A stretch of DNA of 64,000 nucleotides from Caryophanon tenue (GTDB lineage Bacteria > Bacillota > Bacilli > Bacillales_A > Planococcaceae), in contig NZ_MASJ01000038.1 of NCBI RefSeq assembly GCF_001700315.1, positions 62,001 to 126,000 of the forward strand. Direction: 5' to 3'. This document shows, one piece after another, positions 27,773 to 36,622 of the stretch. The notes under the pieces were generated by a model, which was not told where the DNA came from, made no database searches, and was given only the letters and a program-made list of their open reading frames with translations. Position numbers and translations under genes: made by a program. Position 1 is the first letter of the stretch; each line of letters starts with the position of its first letter.

Positions 27773-27811
27773 AAATAACCACATGCGGAAAATCCGCATG
27801 TGGTTATTTCC
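27773..27811. terminator. Bidirectional terminator between pbpG and ywhD
   Basis: AAATAACCACATGCGGA pairs with TCCGCATGTGGTTATTT with a four-base loop; A and T runs on both sides serve both convergent genes. Confidence 0.9.
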
Positions 27812-27817
27812 TATTAT

Positions 27818-28333
27818 TTATACTGTTAGTGCTTGCTTTAGTTCATCACTGCTACGTTCCCAAACCGTCACATCATGTGATTGTAAAAAGTCCGCTAACA
27901 CTTTTTTCGAAACATCATCCATATTGTCGACCATAATTTTACGCTTCATCGACTTGTCCATACGGTTAACATGGTCTGCTAAAATTTTATAGCCACGACG
28001 TTTCTCACGATTTACGACCATTTCACACGCTGTTACGCCTGCAAAATAAGCGCCCTGTGGCAATTGCTCAATCGTTACCCATACAAGCCAATACGCCTTG
28101 CCGCCTTCTGAGTCTTCGCGGTTCATCGTAAATTTAATACCGCGCTCAACATCGCTACGTGCATGCATTGCACCGATATCTACAAATGCGCGCTCCTCTT
28201 CAACATCAATAATAACTGGGCTAATATTTTCTAACGATAACGAGCCAATGCCGAAACCTTTATGGCCGTCTGTCGGGTCATTCTTAATAATCGTAAAGCC
28301 GAGTTTTTGTTTTGGTTTTTGTTCATTTGTCAT
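27818..28333 (-). CDS. ywhD: YwhD family protein
   Basis: A 171-residue protein matching the YwhD family of Bacilli, whose function is unknown. Recognisable family stretches are GFTIIKNDPTDGHKGFGIGSLSLENISPVIID near the N terminus and FVDIGAMHARSDVERGIKF. It is soluble, mixed alpha/beta, without signal peptide. Its place beside pbpG and the YwhB tautomerase is the same as in B. subtilis, which supports the name. Gene starts with an ATG preceded by a GGAGGG site. Confidence 0.85.
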   Translation of the reverse strand: MTNEQKPKQKLGFTIIKNDPTDGHKGFGIGSLSLENISPVIIDVEEERAFVDIGAMHARSDVERGIKFTMNREDSEGGKAYWLVWVTIEQLPQGAYFAGVTACEMVVNREKRRGYKILADHVNRMDKSMKRKIMVDNMDDVSKKVLADFLQSHDVTVWERSSDELKQALTV

Positions 28334-28402
28334 ATAAAAATCCCTCCGTATACGCTATTATAATCAATATACACTATTATTCTACTTTGGAGGTACAGTT
28401 CC

Positions 28403-28588
28403 ATGCCAATCGTTACCGTAAAAATGATCGAGGGTCGTACAGATGACCAAAAACGTGCACTTGTCGAAGAAGTAACAGCTGCCGTGTCAAAAACAGTCAA
28501 TGCACCAAAAGAGAGTATTACAATCATCATCGAAGAAATGCAAAAAGCACATTATGCCAACGCGGGTGTACGTGCAAGCGATAAATAA
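28403..28588 (+). CDS. ywhB: 4-oxalocrotonate tautomerase family enzyme (YwhB)
   Basis: A 61-residue tautomerase of the 4-OT superfamily. After removal of Met, Pro-1 (PIVTVKMIEGRT) is the catalytic base, and the basic residues Arg near position 11 (EGRT) and the helix DDQKRALVEEVTAAV follow the family pattern. YwhB of B. subtilis tautomerises 2-hydroxymuconate in vitro, but its physiological substrate is unclear. GGAGG lies seven bases before the start. It is a single gene between ywhD and the broken sortase, with its own terminator. Confidence 0.93.
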   Translation: MPIVTVKMIEGRTDDQKRALVEEVTAAVSKTVNAPKESITIIIEEMQKAHYANAGVRASDK

Positions 28589-28596
28589 TGTAAAGG

Positions 28597-28630
28597 AGAT
28601 GCTGCTTACGAAACAAGCAGCTCTTTTCTT
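28597..28630 (+). terminator. Terminator after ywhB
   Basis: TGCTGCTT pairs with AAGCAG(C) around CGAAAC, followed by CTCTTTTCTT. It ends just before the sortase ATG at 28634, leaving no good ribosome-binding site for that ATG. Confidence 0.7.
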
Positions 28631-28633
28631 ATT

Positions 28634-29343
28634 ATGAACATAAAGAATATACTCATTAATTCCACGCTGTTCTTCGTATGTCTTTTTGGAATTGCGCTTA
28701 TCTTTAATGAACCAATACAAGCATACTTATAAAAAAAGCATCCGAAGAAGTAATGGACAATCGACCATTAGATGCAGATACGATGTTAGCGAATAACGCA
28801 ACCGAAGCTTCTTTTGATTTTGATAGCGTAGAGTCGTTAACACTAGGGGATATTTTTTCATTACAAAGTATGGCGAGTTACGTGTCTGTTATCGGCCAAA
28901 TTGCCGTTCCATCGGTAAACTTACATCTCCCTATTGGAAAAGGTGTCAGTGAAACCGTACTCGCAACAGGTGCTGGTACATTAAAGGCAGACCAACAATT
29001 AGGCAAAGGAAATTACGCGCTTGCTAGTCACAATGAAGGTACAGATGTGTTATTTAGCCCTCTGCATCACGCACAAATTGGGGATGCTGTTTATTTAACC
29101 GATTTAACGCATGTCTACACATATGAAATTACAGTTGCAGAAGTCATTCCTCCTACAGCTACGTATGTACTTGATGACATACCAAATAAAACGCTATTAA
29201 CCCTTATTACATGTGCATTCGACGGAGAAGAACGTTTGCATATTCAAGCTGAACTGACGGCGACAACCGCTATTGACGATGCCACACAAGAAATGAAAGA
29301 CGCGTTTCAATTACAGCAAAACCACACGAAAAAACGAGACTAG
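28634..29343 (+). pseudogene. srtA: Class A sortase, N-terminal anchor frameshifted
   Basis: Sortase A joins LPXTG proteins to peptidoglycan. The catalytic domain reads from an ATG at 28753 (196 residues) and keeps His (ALASHNEG), Cys (TLLTLITC) and Arg (EERLHIQAEL) of class A. The membrane anchor MNIKNILINSTLFFVCLFGIALIFNEP... is encoded just upstream (28634-28729) but hits TAA at 28730 in another frame. Adding one base after the Leu codon at 28727-28729 would join it smoothly to IKKASEEVMDNRPL, so one base seems to be missing next to a run of seven A. The catalytic part alone lacks a signal anchor and a clear ribosome-binding site. It is either a decayed gene or a sequencing error; transcript slippage in the A run would not remove the stop. 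Confidence 0.8.
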
Positions 29344-29369
29344 CGCTTCGCTAGCCTCGTTTTTTTATG
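29334..29369. terminator. Bidirectional terminator between sortase and ywfO
   Basis: AAAACGAG(ACTAGCG) pairs with (CGCTAGC)CTCGTTTT around a TT-centred loop, with A and T runs on both sides. It contains the stop codons of both convergent genes. Confidence 0.85.
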
Positions 29370-30651
29370 CGCGCTCTAACAATGTTAAAATCTCATCACG
29401 CAATCCTGTATTTGTGATTGCTTCAATTTCTTCTAACGGATAGTAAATTTTATGGTCCGTCTCGATTTTTCCTGCAACCGCATCGACAATAAGCGATACC
29501 TCTGTTAATTCCTTTAATTGTCCATCTGGCATTAAAATCATAATCGGCTCTTGCTTTGCTGTTGTTCGATAAAAATCATCCGATGAGCAATCCGATAATA
29601 AGTAATAAGCTGGGTCGATTCCTGCATCCTGAAACAATTGTTGCAGTCGAACATAACGCTCTTTTTCCACTTCTACATTTAAGTCACTATACTGGAATAA
29701 ACGGCGATTCACAAAGCGCGTACATAAATCGCGTAGTACATCGTCTTCTTCATGCATCCATAACTGGAAATACGTTAATAAAATACTTTCATCTAGTGCA
29801 ATATAATCTGCAATTTCAATTTTCTTCTCAAAGAATGGAATAAATGGCTTTGGCATGAGCTCAAATGCATACCCTTCTTTATATAAACGCTTCGCACGTT
29901 GTAATATTTGATTTAAAATTGCCTCTGCACTGCGCGACACAGGATGGAAATATACTTGTAAATACATTTGATAGCGCGACATAATATAATCTTCAACTGC
30001 ATGTACACCGCTATATTTAATAACAGCCTGCTCTTTTGACGGACGCAAAACTCTTAAAATACGCTCCAAATCAAAGTTCCCATAGCTAACACCTGTATAA
30101 TAAGCATCTCGCTGCAAATAATCCATACGATCTGCATCAATTTGACTTGAAATTAAGCTAACGACAAGCGGATTCGCATATTTCTTTTCAATTACTTGTG
30201 ACACCTTTTGTGGGAAATCCTCACTTACTTTACGTAACACCGCATTTACTTCTGTGTCCCCTAGTAAAATATGGCGTGTATACTCTTCGTGATTTAATTC
30301 AAACACATTTTCAAATGCATGTGAAAACGGCCCATGCCCTAAATCATGCAATAGTGCTGCACATAAAACGACAAGCCTTTCAGAAGCGTCCCATTCATCG
30401 CGCCCGCTAAATCGGTCGTCTACAATACGACGCATCAATTCATAAACACCTAATGAGTGATTAAAGCGTGTATGTTCTGCCCCGTGAAATACTAAAAATG
30501 TTGTGCCCAGCTGACGAATTCGACGCAAACGTTGAAACTCGCGTGTACTAATCAAATCCCAAATCACTTGGTCACGCACATGTACATAACTATGTACTGG
30601 GTCTTTAAATACTTTTTCTTCTTGTAATTTTTGTTCACCGTATGTCGTCAT
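29365..30651 (-). CDS. ywfO: HD-domain metal-dependent phosphohydrolase (YwfO)
   Basis: A 428-residue HD-superfamily protein related to dNTP triphosphohydrolases. The N terminus EKVFKDPVHSYVHV, the segment RLRRIRQLGTTFLVFHGAEHTRFNHSLGVYELMRRI and the HD motif HDLGHGPFSHAFE (near residue 105) are typical of YwfO and its relatives; SSQIDADRMDYLQRDAYYTGVSYG completes the metal site. These enzymes hydrolyse nucleotides; the natural substrate is not fixed. GAGGAGG precedes the ATG. Its place near lipL and hemQ repeats the B. subtilis ywf region. Confidence 0.9.
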   Translation of the reverse strand: MTTYGEQKLQEEKVFKDPVHSYVHVRDQVIWDLISTREFQRLRRIRQLGTTFLVFHGAEHTRFNHSLGVYELMRRIVDDRFSGRDEWDASERLVVLCAALLHDLGHGPFSHAFENVFELNHEEYTRHILLGDTEVNAVLRKVSEDFPQKVSQVIEKKYANPLVVSLISSQIDADRMDYLQRDAYYTGVSYGNFDLERILRVLRPSKEQAVIKYSGVHAVEDYIMSRYQMYLQVYFHPVSRSAEAILNQILQRAKRLYKEGYAFELMPKPFIPFFEKKIEIADYIALDESILLTYFQLWMHEEDDVLRDLCTRFVNRRLFQYSDLNVEVEKERYVRLQQLFQDAGIDPAYYLLSDCSSDDFYRTTAKQEPIMILMPDGQLKELTEVSLIVDAVAGKIETDHKIYYPLEEIEAITNTGLRDEILTLLERA

Positions 30652-30701
30652 GTCATTCGCCTCCTCTTCTTTCTTTTATTATAAGCTATCCTTCTTCAAA
30701 A

Positions 30702-30738
30702 CAAAAAGCCTTATGCGGGAATACTATCCCGCATAAGA
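30702..30738 (-). terminator. Terminator overlapping the end of the adhesin gene
   Basis: On the minus strand CTTATGCGGGA pairs with TCCCGCATAAG (loop TAGTAT) followed by GCTTTTTG. The adhesin stop codon TAG lies in the loop, so the last four sense codons of the gene form the stem. Confidence 0.9.
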
Positions 30739-32427
30739 CCTTGTCTGCGTCACTTTAAAGTATTCACCATCACTATACGGCACTAACGCTAATCCGTTTG
30801 TGAATTGGTCAGCAATTGTAAAGTTCTTTACTTCTTTCCCCTCTGTATTGAATACTACACGCCATTCTAACGTACGGTTTGCATAGTCAATATCAGTAAT
30901 TTGCTTTGTACCAATACCTTCTGGGTAGCTAAAGCCCGTCGATACTTTGTAGTTTTGCTGTGAAGAATCTTGTAATGTCGTCTCTACTACGTTATTTACA
31001 GCGCCTGATGCTTTAATAAATTCATCCGTTGTATATGTTTTATATGTAACATCTACAGCGTAAATCGCATCAGCATGTAATAACGTAATCACGAATTGCT
31101 TCTTGTCTTCTGAGAAAGTAATTGTATAGTCAGTACCTATTTCTAATAAGTCTTCATATACCCACTCACCTTTTTGCTGTACATATTTCGTTAAGACAAT
31201 ATCTTTCGCTACGATATGTGAGTTATCTGCAGCAATTGTATCGGTAATCGTTGTGTTTTGAGGTACAACTTTCCCAAGCTTATTGAATTCAATCTTCCAA
31301 TTCGCTTCGTATTTATCGCCGCCTACTTGCGCTTTCGCTAAAGGTTTACCGTAAGTAACAGCTACCTCCTTTGAAACTTCCCAGTCAGCGCCTGGTGCTG
31401 TTCCATTACGTGTAATTTTTACTGCGTTTGTAAATTTCTCTACTTCTTCATCAGCTATACGGTCAATTCTTGTTGTGTACGTCACTTTTACAGCTTTAGT
31501 GCCTTGTGGATTCACAGTAAATTGTAGTGTTGAGCCATTTGTAATAACAGGCTCTTCCGCTCCATCAACTGTGACACCTTCTAATGATGATTTTACATTT
31601 GCTTTTGATACGTTTACCGTTGCTGGCACTAATACATGCCCCTCCCCTAACGTATCCGTAAATGTTAAATCATTATTAATATTTGCACCTTTTAAGTTAA
31701 ACCATACTTCCCAGTCAATAAACTTCACACCGTTTTCATCTGTGCGTAATTTACCTTCTTTAGAAATATTTTGACTGCTTACTTTCGGTTCAAACACAAA
31801 CTCTAATTTTAGTGACTCTTTCCCTGGCATCTGTACTTCTAATGTTTGATTCAAATCTTGCGTTACAAAATTGCCAAACACTGCGCTAAAATCAATGCCA
31901 CCTTCAATTCCTTCAAATATAAAATCTATTGCTGTAAGTGTCACTTCACGTGTTTCTTTGTTTGTCACATACGTAAAGTAACGCTCGCCCCCAATTTTAA
32001 TATCACCACTTAACGCTACTTCATCATAGAGCAGTAATTGCTGTGGCAACTTAAATGTGAACTGCTCACCAGCGAGCATCTTTTGCGTTGCAAATGTGTA
32101 AAACAATTGTACACGCTCATCTGCTTTTGGCTTGACGCCCGCTGCATCTGCTTGCGAAGTTATCTCTCTGTTGTTATAGATCAACTTCTCAAAACTTAAG
32201 TCAATCTTTTCATTACTCGCAAATGTGCTAGCAGTTTGTTCGTCATCCTTATTGGTGGCGTCTTCTGATGCATCATTACTCACTTCTTCATTATTCGCTT
32301 CTGCGGCTGCCATTGCTGCGCCCATAAAGACTGATTCATAGGCTGATGACGAGGCAGAAAACGGCATAATGAAACTTTGTACTAACACGAAAAATGTTAA
32401 GACAAAGACATTCAGTTTTCTAAACAT
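30724..32427 (-). CDS. Truncated cell-surface adhesin (MSCRAMM/collagen-binding-like)
   Basis: The 567-residue protein starts with a signal peptide (FRKLNVFVLTFFVLVQSFIMPFSASSSA), then an acidic Asn/Asp/Glu linker (about 40-68) and a beta-rich adhesive domain (about 75-210) like the collagen/fibrinogen-binding regions of Gram-positive adhesins. Repeats follow, each opening with a W-x-V/I-x-F-N signature: DWEVWFNLKG (near 242), NWKIEFNKLG (near 380) and EWRVVFNTEG (near 525). The third repeat stops after about 45 residues at a stop codon inside a terminator, without an LPXTG signal, proline-rich wall region or membrane tail. The protein would be secreted, not anchored. I read it as a 3'-deleted adhesin. 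Confidence 0.75.
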   Translation of the reverse strand: MFRKLNVFVLTFFVLVQSFIMPFSASSSAYESVFMGAAMAAAEANNEEVSNDASEDATNKDDEQTASTFASNEKIDLSFEKLIYNNREITSQADAAGVKPKADERVQLFYTFATQKMLAGEQFTFKLPQQLLLYDEVALSGDIKIGGERYFTYVTNKETREVTLTAIDFIFEGIEGGIDFSAVFGNFVTQDLNQTLEVQMPGKESLKLEFVFEPKVSSQNISKEGKLRTDENGVKFIDWEVWFNLKGANINNDLTFTDTLGEGHVLVPATVNVSKANVKSSLEGVTVDGAEEPVITNGSTLQFTVNPQGTKAVKVTYTTRIDRIADEEVEKFTNAVKITRNGTAPGADWEVSKEVAVTYGKPLAKAQVGGDKYEANWKIEFNKLGKVVPQNTTITDTIAADNSHIVAKDIVLTKYVQQKGEWVYEDLLEIGTDYTITFSEDKKQFVITLLHADAIYAVDVTYKTYTTDEFIKASGAVNNVVETTLQDSSQQNYKVSTGFSYPEGIGTKQITDIDYANRTLEWRVVFNTEGKEVKNFTIADQFTNGLALVPYSDGEYFKVTQTRSYAG

Positions 32428-32502
32428 AAATACTCCTTAACAAGACTTTTCACTTATTTCTAAAAATAAAATCTTTATTATTACCACTAAAGGAGACAAA
32501 AA

Positions 32503-32537
32503 CAAAAAAGTGTATCCGAATAAATTCGAATACACTT
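32503..32537 (-). terminator. Terminator after yuzB
   Basis: AGTGTATTCGAA pairs with TTCGGATACACT on the minus strand, followed by TTTTTTG; it begins four bases after the yuzB stop. Confidence 0.85.
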
Positions 32538-32540
32538 TAC

Positions 32541-32768
32541 TTAAATCATTTTCAATTTTGCTTTTACTTTTTCCATTAGTTCTTCTTCTGTTAAGGCAGC
32601 AACAGGACGGCTATTGACGAATGTAAATGTTTTTTTACGACCTGGCCCACAGTATGAGTGGCAACCAATTTCAATCGTTGCGTCTGCATCAATCTCTTTT
32701 AACTTTGGAATTAATGTTTTTAAGTTGACGGCTTGGCACTCATCACACACTTTAAACTCGTTTGCCAT
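32541..32768 (-). CDS. yuzB: DUF1450 (YuzB family) small Cys-containing protein
   Basis: A 75-residue protein of the DUF1450/YuzB family, unknown function. Four Cys are conserved in the family pattern: CDECQ near residue 8 and [23 protein letters not shown] near 35-55, which suggests a thioredoxin-like fold binding a metal or Fe-S cluster. The C-terminal helix [17 protein letters not shown] is charged. GGAG(T) lies upstream of the ATG. It is monocistronic. Confidence 0.85.
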   Translation of the reverse strand: MANEFKVCDECQAVNLKTLIPKLKEIDADATIEIGCHSYCGPGRKKTFTFVNSRPVAALTEEELMEKVKAKLKMI

Positions 32769-32891
32769 GGCGGTTACAACTCCTTTTTAGTTCTCATATA
32801 CAGTATGCTATTTTACCGTAATGTGACATTGACTTTCAACCGCCATTGTATAAAAGAAGTGTTTCGCCTAGTCGTCCTGTTCAACATTTGT

Positions 32892-33731
32892 TCATATGTT
32901 TAACATTTTCGAATTACGCTCAAAAATCCTTGTTAAATAGTACAGATAACGTGCATTTTCCTCATCATGAAACGGCTCATAGCGCACCACTTCTGTCGAA
33001 AGCTCCTGCACGACTTGTTTTAGACGGTACATCACTTCTGTAACGGTAATAGGCATATCCATCAGTTGTTCTAGTGATGCCATCACATGTGGCGTAACAA
33101 CCGGATATTGAAACTTCGTCGCTACATCGCGTAAACCTACCTCGTAAAAATCACGAATTAATGCCGCTCGTTCCTGCCCATTTCCTTCAATGCATATATA
33201 AATCTGTACGGCGATACCTTTTTTCATCCGTCGTTGTGAAATACCGGCGAACTTTTTACCATCAATACTTAAATCAAAACTCCCTGGACAATACGAACCA
33301 ACAATTTCATACGCTTCGATGCGCGACGCAACTTCCGGGAACAATAAACGAATAAGTGCCACCATCGCGTCATAACCACTATCAATATCAATGCGGCTTT
33401 CTTCTTCGTTCATAATTAATGAGATATTTAAAATACCCGTATCGAGTACGACTGCCAATCCGCCCGAATTGCGGACAATCGGCGTATATTCTCTCGTTTC
33501 TAAAAACTGCATTGCCTCGTTAATAAACGGTAGTCGGTGGTCTTGAATACCTAACACAACCGATTGATTATGTACCCACGTTCGAATCGTCCACGGTGAA
33601 TGCCCAGCCCCTACCGCTTCACATAATGTATCATCGGCCGCAAAGGACTCTAATGGCGATTTCGATATATTCGTTACAGATTGGTCTATAAAACGCCAAA
33701 CTGGGCGCTGTAAGTTTAAAGTTGTCATCAT
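32892..33731 (-). CDS. lipL: Octanoyl-[GcvH]:protein N-octanoyltransferase LipL
   Basis: Amidotransferase of the biotin/lipoate-ligase fold that moves octanoyl from GcvH to the E2 subunits of the dehydrogenase complexes in Bacillus-type lipoate synthesis. The 279 residues include the NSGGLAVVLDTGILNISLI segment and the catalytic Cys in VGSYCPGSFDLSIDGKKFAGISQRR (near residue 147), which is the LipL pattern; no ATP-binding features of lipoate ligase are needed. Two adjacent ATGs are possible starts. It is divergent from hemQ and near ywfO, as B. subtilis ywfL is, which separates it from its paralogue LipM. Confidence 0.88.
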   Translation of the reverse strand: MMTTLNLQRPVWRFIDQSVTNISKSPLESFAADDTLCEAVGAGHSPWTIRTWVHNQSVVLGIQDHRLPFINEAMQFLETREYTPIVRNSGGLAVVLDTGILNISLIMNEEESRIDIDSGYDAMVALIRLLFPEVASRIEAYEIVGSYCPGSFDLSIDGKKFAGISQRRMKKGIAVQIYICIEGNGQERAALIRDFYEVGLRDVATKFQYPVVTPHVMASLEQLMDMPITVTEVMYRLKQVVQELSTEVVRYEPFHDEENARYLYYLTRIFERNSKMLNI

Positions 33732-33861
33732 ATTCGCTCCTTATCACTTTAAGCATACACAAATTCGCCACGACTTGAAAAGCTTTTCAGGCGCTTTGTA
33801 TTTTTAATTTATGCTACACTATGGATGTGAATAATTCTCAATTTAAAGGAGCGTTTCAATT

Positions 33862-34611
33862 ATGAATGAAGCAGCAATTACATTAGATGGCTGGTATGTA
33901 TTACATGATTTCCGTTCAATCGACTGGGCTTCTTGGAAGTTAGTAGATGCAGCAGAACGTGAAGAAGCTGTCGCTGAATTTAAAGCATACTTAGCAAAAG
34001 TGAACGAAGCAGATGTAGCTAAAACAGGTGCACATGCTTTATACTCAATCGTTGGTCAAAAAGCAGATTTCATGTTAATGACATTACGTGAAACAATGGA
34101 TGAGCTACAAGAGCTTGAAGCCGAATTTAATAAATTAAAAATCGCGGACTTCACAATCCCTGCATACTCTTACGTATCAGTAGTAGAGCTTTCAAACTAC
34201 TTAGCAGGCGAATCAAATGAAGACCCTTACCAAAATCCACATGTACGCTCTCGTTTATACCCTGAGCTACCTCGCTCACAATACGTGTGCTTCTATCCAA
34301 TGGACAAACGTCGCCAAGGGAATGACAACTGGTACATGTTAGGTATGGATGACCGTAAATCATTAATGCGCTCACATGGTATGATCGGTCGTGGCTATGC
34401 AGGTAAAGTAAAACAAATCATTTCTGGTTCTATCGGCTTCGATGACCACGAGTGGGGCGTAACATTATTTGCAGATGACGTATTACAATTCAAAAAATTA
34501 GTATACGAAATGCGTTTCGACGAAGTATCAGCTCGCTATGGCGAATTCGGTTCATTCTTCGTAGGTAATATTTTAGATGACGAAAAATTAACGAAGTTTT
34601 TAACAATTTAA
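33862..34611 (+). CDS. hemQ: Coproheme decarboxylase HemQ
   Basis: Chlorite-dismutase-fold enzyme that decarboxylates coproheme III to heme b, the last step of the coproporphyrin-dependent heme route of Gram-positive bacteria. The 249-residue length is typical. The catalytic Tyr is in [18 protein letters not shown] (near residue 145) and the proximal heme His in [14 protein letters not shown] (near 172), as in Geobacillus HemQ; the KRR arginines bind propionates. AAAGGAG lies before the start. It is followed by a dispersed repeat that likely ends the transcript. Confidence 0.96.
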   Translation: MNEAAITLDGWYVLHDFRSIDWASWKLVDAAEREEAVAEFKAYLAKVNEADVAKTGAHALYSIVGQKADFMLMTLRETMDELQELEAEFNKLKIADFTIPAYSYVSVVELSNYLAGESNEDPYQNPHVRSRLYPELPRSQYVCFYPMDKRRQGNDNWYMLGMDDRKSLMRSHGMIGRGYAGKVKQIISGSIGFDDHEWGVTLFADDVLQFKKLVYEMRFDEVSARYGEFGSFFVGNILDDEKLTKFLTI

Positions 34612-34624
34612 TGGTAGAAACACT

Positions 34625-34909
34625 AAAAAAAGAATGAGACAAAAAGAAATATCCTTCAGCAATGACAACTGCTGAAGGATATTTTTGTGCTTTTGGTGCT
34701 ACACTATATAGCAGACGCGTTTCGCAGGTATGGCTTGGCGCAAACACGATATTTCGCTTAAAAGTCTCATGCTCCTGATGTACCTCTTCACAGAAAAACA
34801 TTGCTTTCCTGCTGAAGTCGCCGCTTGTGTCGAGACGCACCCGCAATTTCTTATCCTCTTAAACAACTCATGTTCATCAGAAATAAGGTTCTGTCTCGGA
34901 CTCTTTTTA
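34625..34909 (+). repeat. Dispersed intergenic repeat, copy A (full length)
   Basis: A 285-base element with imperfect inverted ends (AAAAAGAATGAGACAAAAAG and its near complement TTCTGTCTCGGACTCTTTTT). It begins with a strong hairpin (ATATCCTTCAGCA ... TGCTGAAGGATAT, then T run) and contains AGACGCGTTTCGCAGG, AGAAAAACATTGC and CTGCTGAAGTCGCCGCTTGT, all shared with copy B. It fills the gap between hemQ and a convergent small gene; no protein-coding gene is credible inside it. Confidence 0.85.
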
Positions 34910-34956
34910 CTTTTTGAGAACAGCCTTATATCTCTTGCTCTATGAATAATGTTATT

Positions 34957-35148
34957 TCACTTATGCAAGTCTGCTTCTTCAGGATCTTCGTATTGCAGTA
35001 GAAAAATAATCGTTTGAATAAATAATCCCAGTGCGACTAAAACAATCAATAAATAAATTGGCGGCGTAATACCGTAAAAATTACCAATCATATATGCCAA
35101 AACTGCGCCCATAACAATGCTAAATAAAATACTAATATTCGATTTCAT
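34957..35148 (-). CDS. Small two-helix membrane protein
   Basis: A 63-residue protein with two hydrophobic helices (about residues 4-22 and 29-49) separated by YGITPP, and an acidic cytoplasmic end QYEDPEEADLHK. I start it at the ATG 11 bases after GAAGGAG. The family is not recognised; such small proteins are common next to housekeeping genes in Bacilli. It is convergent to hemQ with the repeat between them. Confidence 0.6.
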   Translation of the reverse strand: MKSNISILFSIVMGAVLAYMIGNFYGITPPIYLLIVLVALGLFIQTIIFLLQYEDPEEADLHK

Positions 35149-35324
35149 GTGTACAAGAACTCCTTCTTTCAAATTCCTTGTACCACTATATATTATTTCA
35201 AAGTACTTTTCACATAAAGATTTTTCGTCAGAAGGAGTGTTATTGCAAAATTAAGTTTAAGCGCAAGTTTCATTGTACTAGATGCTAAATATTACGCAAA
35301 AATAAGTACAGGCTGTCGTGCCCA

Positions 35325-36482
35325 TTATTGTGCTAAATATTGTAGTGTTGCATCTCCAAGCGTTTTGGCAGCGATTAGCATTGCACGCTCATCAAATTCA
35401 AAACGTGCATGATGATGTGGATATACCGCTTCCCATGCTGGATTTTTCGCACCTGTAAAGAAGAACGTTCCCGGTACATGCTCCATATAGTAACCAAAGT
35501 CTTCGCCAATCATCATTGGTGGTGTCGTGCTAACTGTGGCATATTGCTGTGCAATATTTGCGACAAATGCTGTTTCTGCCGCATGATTAACGACCGGTGG
35601 ATACCCGCGTACATAATCATACGTATATGTAGCACCATTTGCATCACATACCGACTTTAACACCGCTTCAATTTCGCGCTCCATCACATCTCGAACATCT
35701 GCATCAAACGTACGAACTGTTCCTTTTAGCTGCACTGTATCGGCAATTACATTAAACGAGTTAATCGCTTCAAAATGACCGACTGAAAATACAGCTGGCT
35801 TTAACGGGTCTACTTTACGCGCAACAACCGCTTGTGTATTTGTCACGAACTGTGCACCGACTAATACCGCATCAACCGCTTGATGCGGTTCAGCGCCGTG
35901 TCCACCACGCCCTTGAATATGAATATTGACGGCATCAGCAGCAGCCATAATCGCCCCTTCTCGTACTTGAATTTCCCCAAGTGGCATCGGTGCCCATAAA
36001 TGCGTCCCAAAGATAACATCAACGCCTTCTAAACAACCATCTTCAATCATTGCAATCGCACCACCTGGCGTAATTTCCTCAGCAAATTGGTGGATAAACA
36101 CAACATTGCCCGTTAATTCATCTTGCATTTTCACAAGCGCTTTCGCTAAACCAAGTGCAATCGCTGTATGCCCATCATGACCACATGCATGCATAACACC
36201 ATCATTTTTTGATTTATATGGTACATCATTTAATTCTTGAATCGGCAAGGCATCAAAGTCCGCACGAATTGCGACTGTCTTTCCCGGCTTCGCGCCACGT
36301 AATGTTGCGACAACCCCTCGACCTCCGACACCTTCACGAACCTCTAAGCCTAATTCACGGTGATAATTGGCGATGTACGCAGGTGTATGTACTTCGTGGA
36401 ATGATAATTCTGGATACATATGTAAATGACGACGAATGGCCACCATTTCCTCATAACCTTGCTCTAATAATTGTTGTAGCAT
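35325..36482 (-). CDS. M20D-family metallo-amidohydrolase
   Basis: A 385-residue peptidase M20, subfamily D enzyme (hippurate hydrolase, N-acyl amino acid amidohydrolase, indole-3-acetyl-amino acid hydrolase group). Metal-binding motifs are MHACGHDGHTA (near residue 95-105), QFAEEITPGGA with the catalytic Glu (near 132-134), GTHLW (near 159) and the C-terminal HHHARFEFDERA (near 360). The dimerisation domain is inserted after GRGGHGAEPHQAVDA. Substrate is not decidable; relatives in Bacillus include AmhX and YhaA. GGGGGAG lies upstream of the ATG. Monocistronic. Confidence 0.88.
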   Translation of the reverse strand: MLQQLLEQGYEEMVAIRRHLHMYPELSFHEVHTPAYIANYHRELGLEVREGVGGRGVVATLRGAKPGKTVAIRADFDALPIQELNDVPYKSKNDGVMHACGHDGHTAIALGLAKALVKMQDELTGNVVFIHQFAEEITPGGAIAMIEDGCLEGVDVIFGTHLWAPMPLGEIQVREGAIMAAADAVNIHIQGRGGHGAEPHQAVDAVLVGAQFVTNTQAVVARKVDPLKPAVFSVGHFEAINSFNVIADTVQLKGTVRTFDADVRDVMEREIEAVLKSVCDANGATYTYDYVRGYPPVVNHAAETAFVANIAQQYATVSTTPPMMIGEDFGYYMEHVPGTFFFTGAKNPAWEAVYPHHHARFEFDERAMLIAAKTLGDATLQYLAQ

Positions 36483-36576
36483 ATAAGCTCCCCCTTTAAT
36501 CGTTATTCTTCATTTATTGTACACGTAATTACGCATACTATACGCCTTAAATACTTATGAAACAACTGTCTCGACA

Positions 36577-36618
36577 AAAAAAGCCACACCTACGATACCA
36601 TCGCTGTGTGACTTTTTC
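36577..36618 (-). terminator. Terminator after ywdK
   Basis: On the minus strand AAAAAGTCACAC pairs imperfectly with GTGTGGCTTTTT, with a second inner pairing GCGAT/ATCGT; a T run follows. Confidence 0.7.
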
Positions 36619-36622
36619 ATAT

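Noticed and set aside
28690-28760. Programmed ribosomal frameshift in the sortase gene
   Set aside because: The TAA stop comes before the A7 slippery run could be decoded in the anchor frame, and no slippery codon pair or stimulatory stem precedes it; an indel is simpler.
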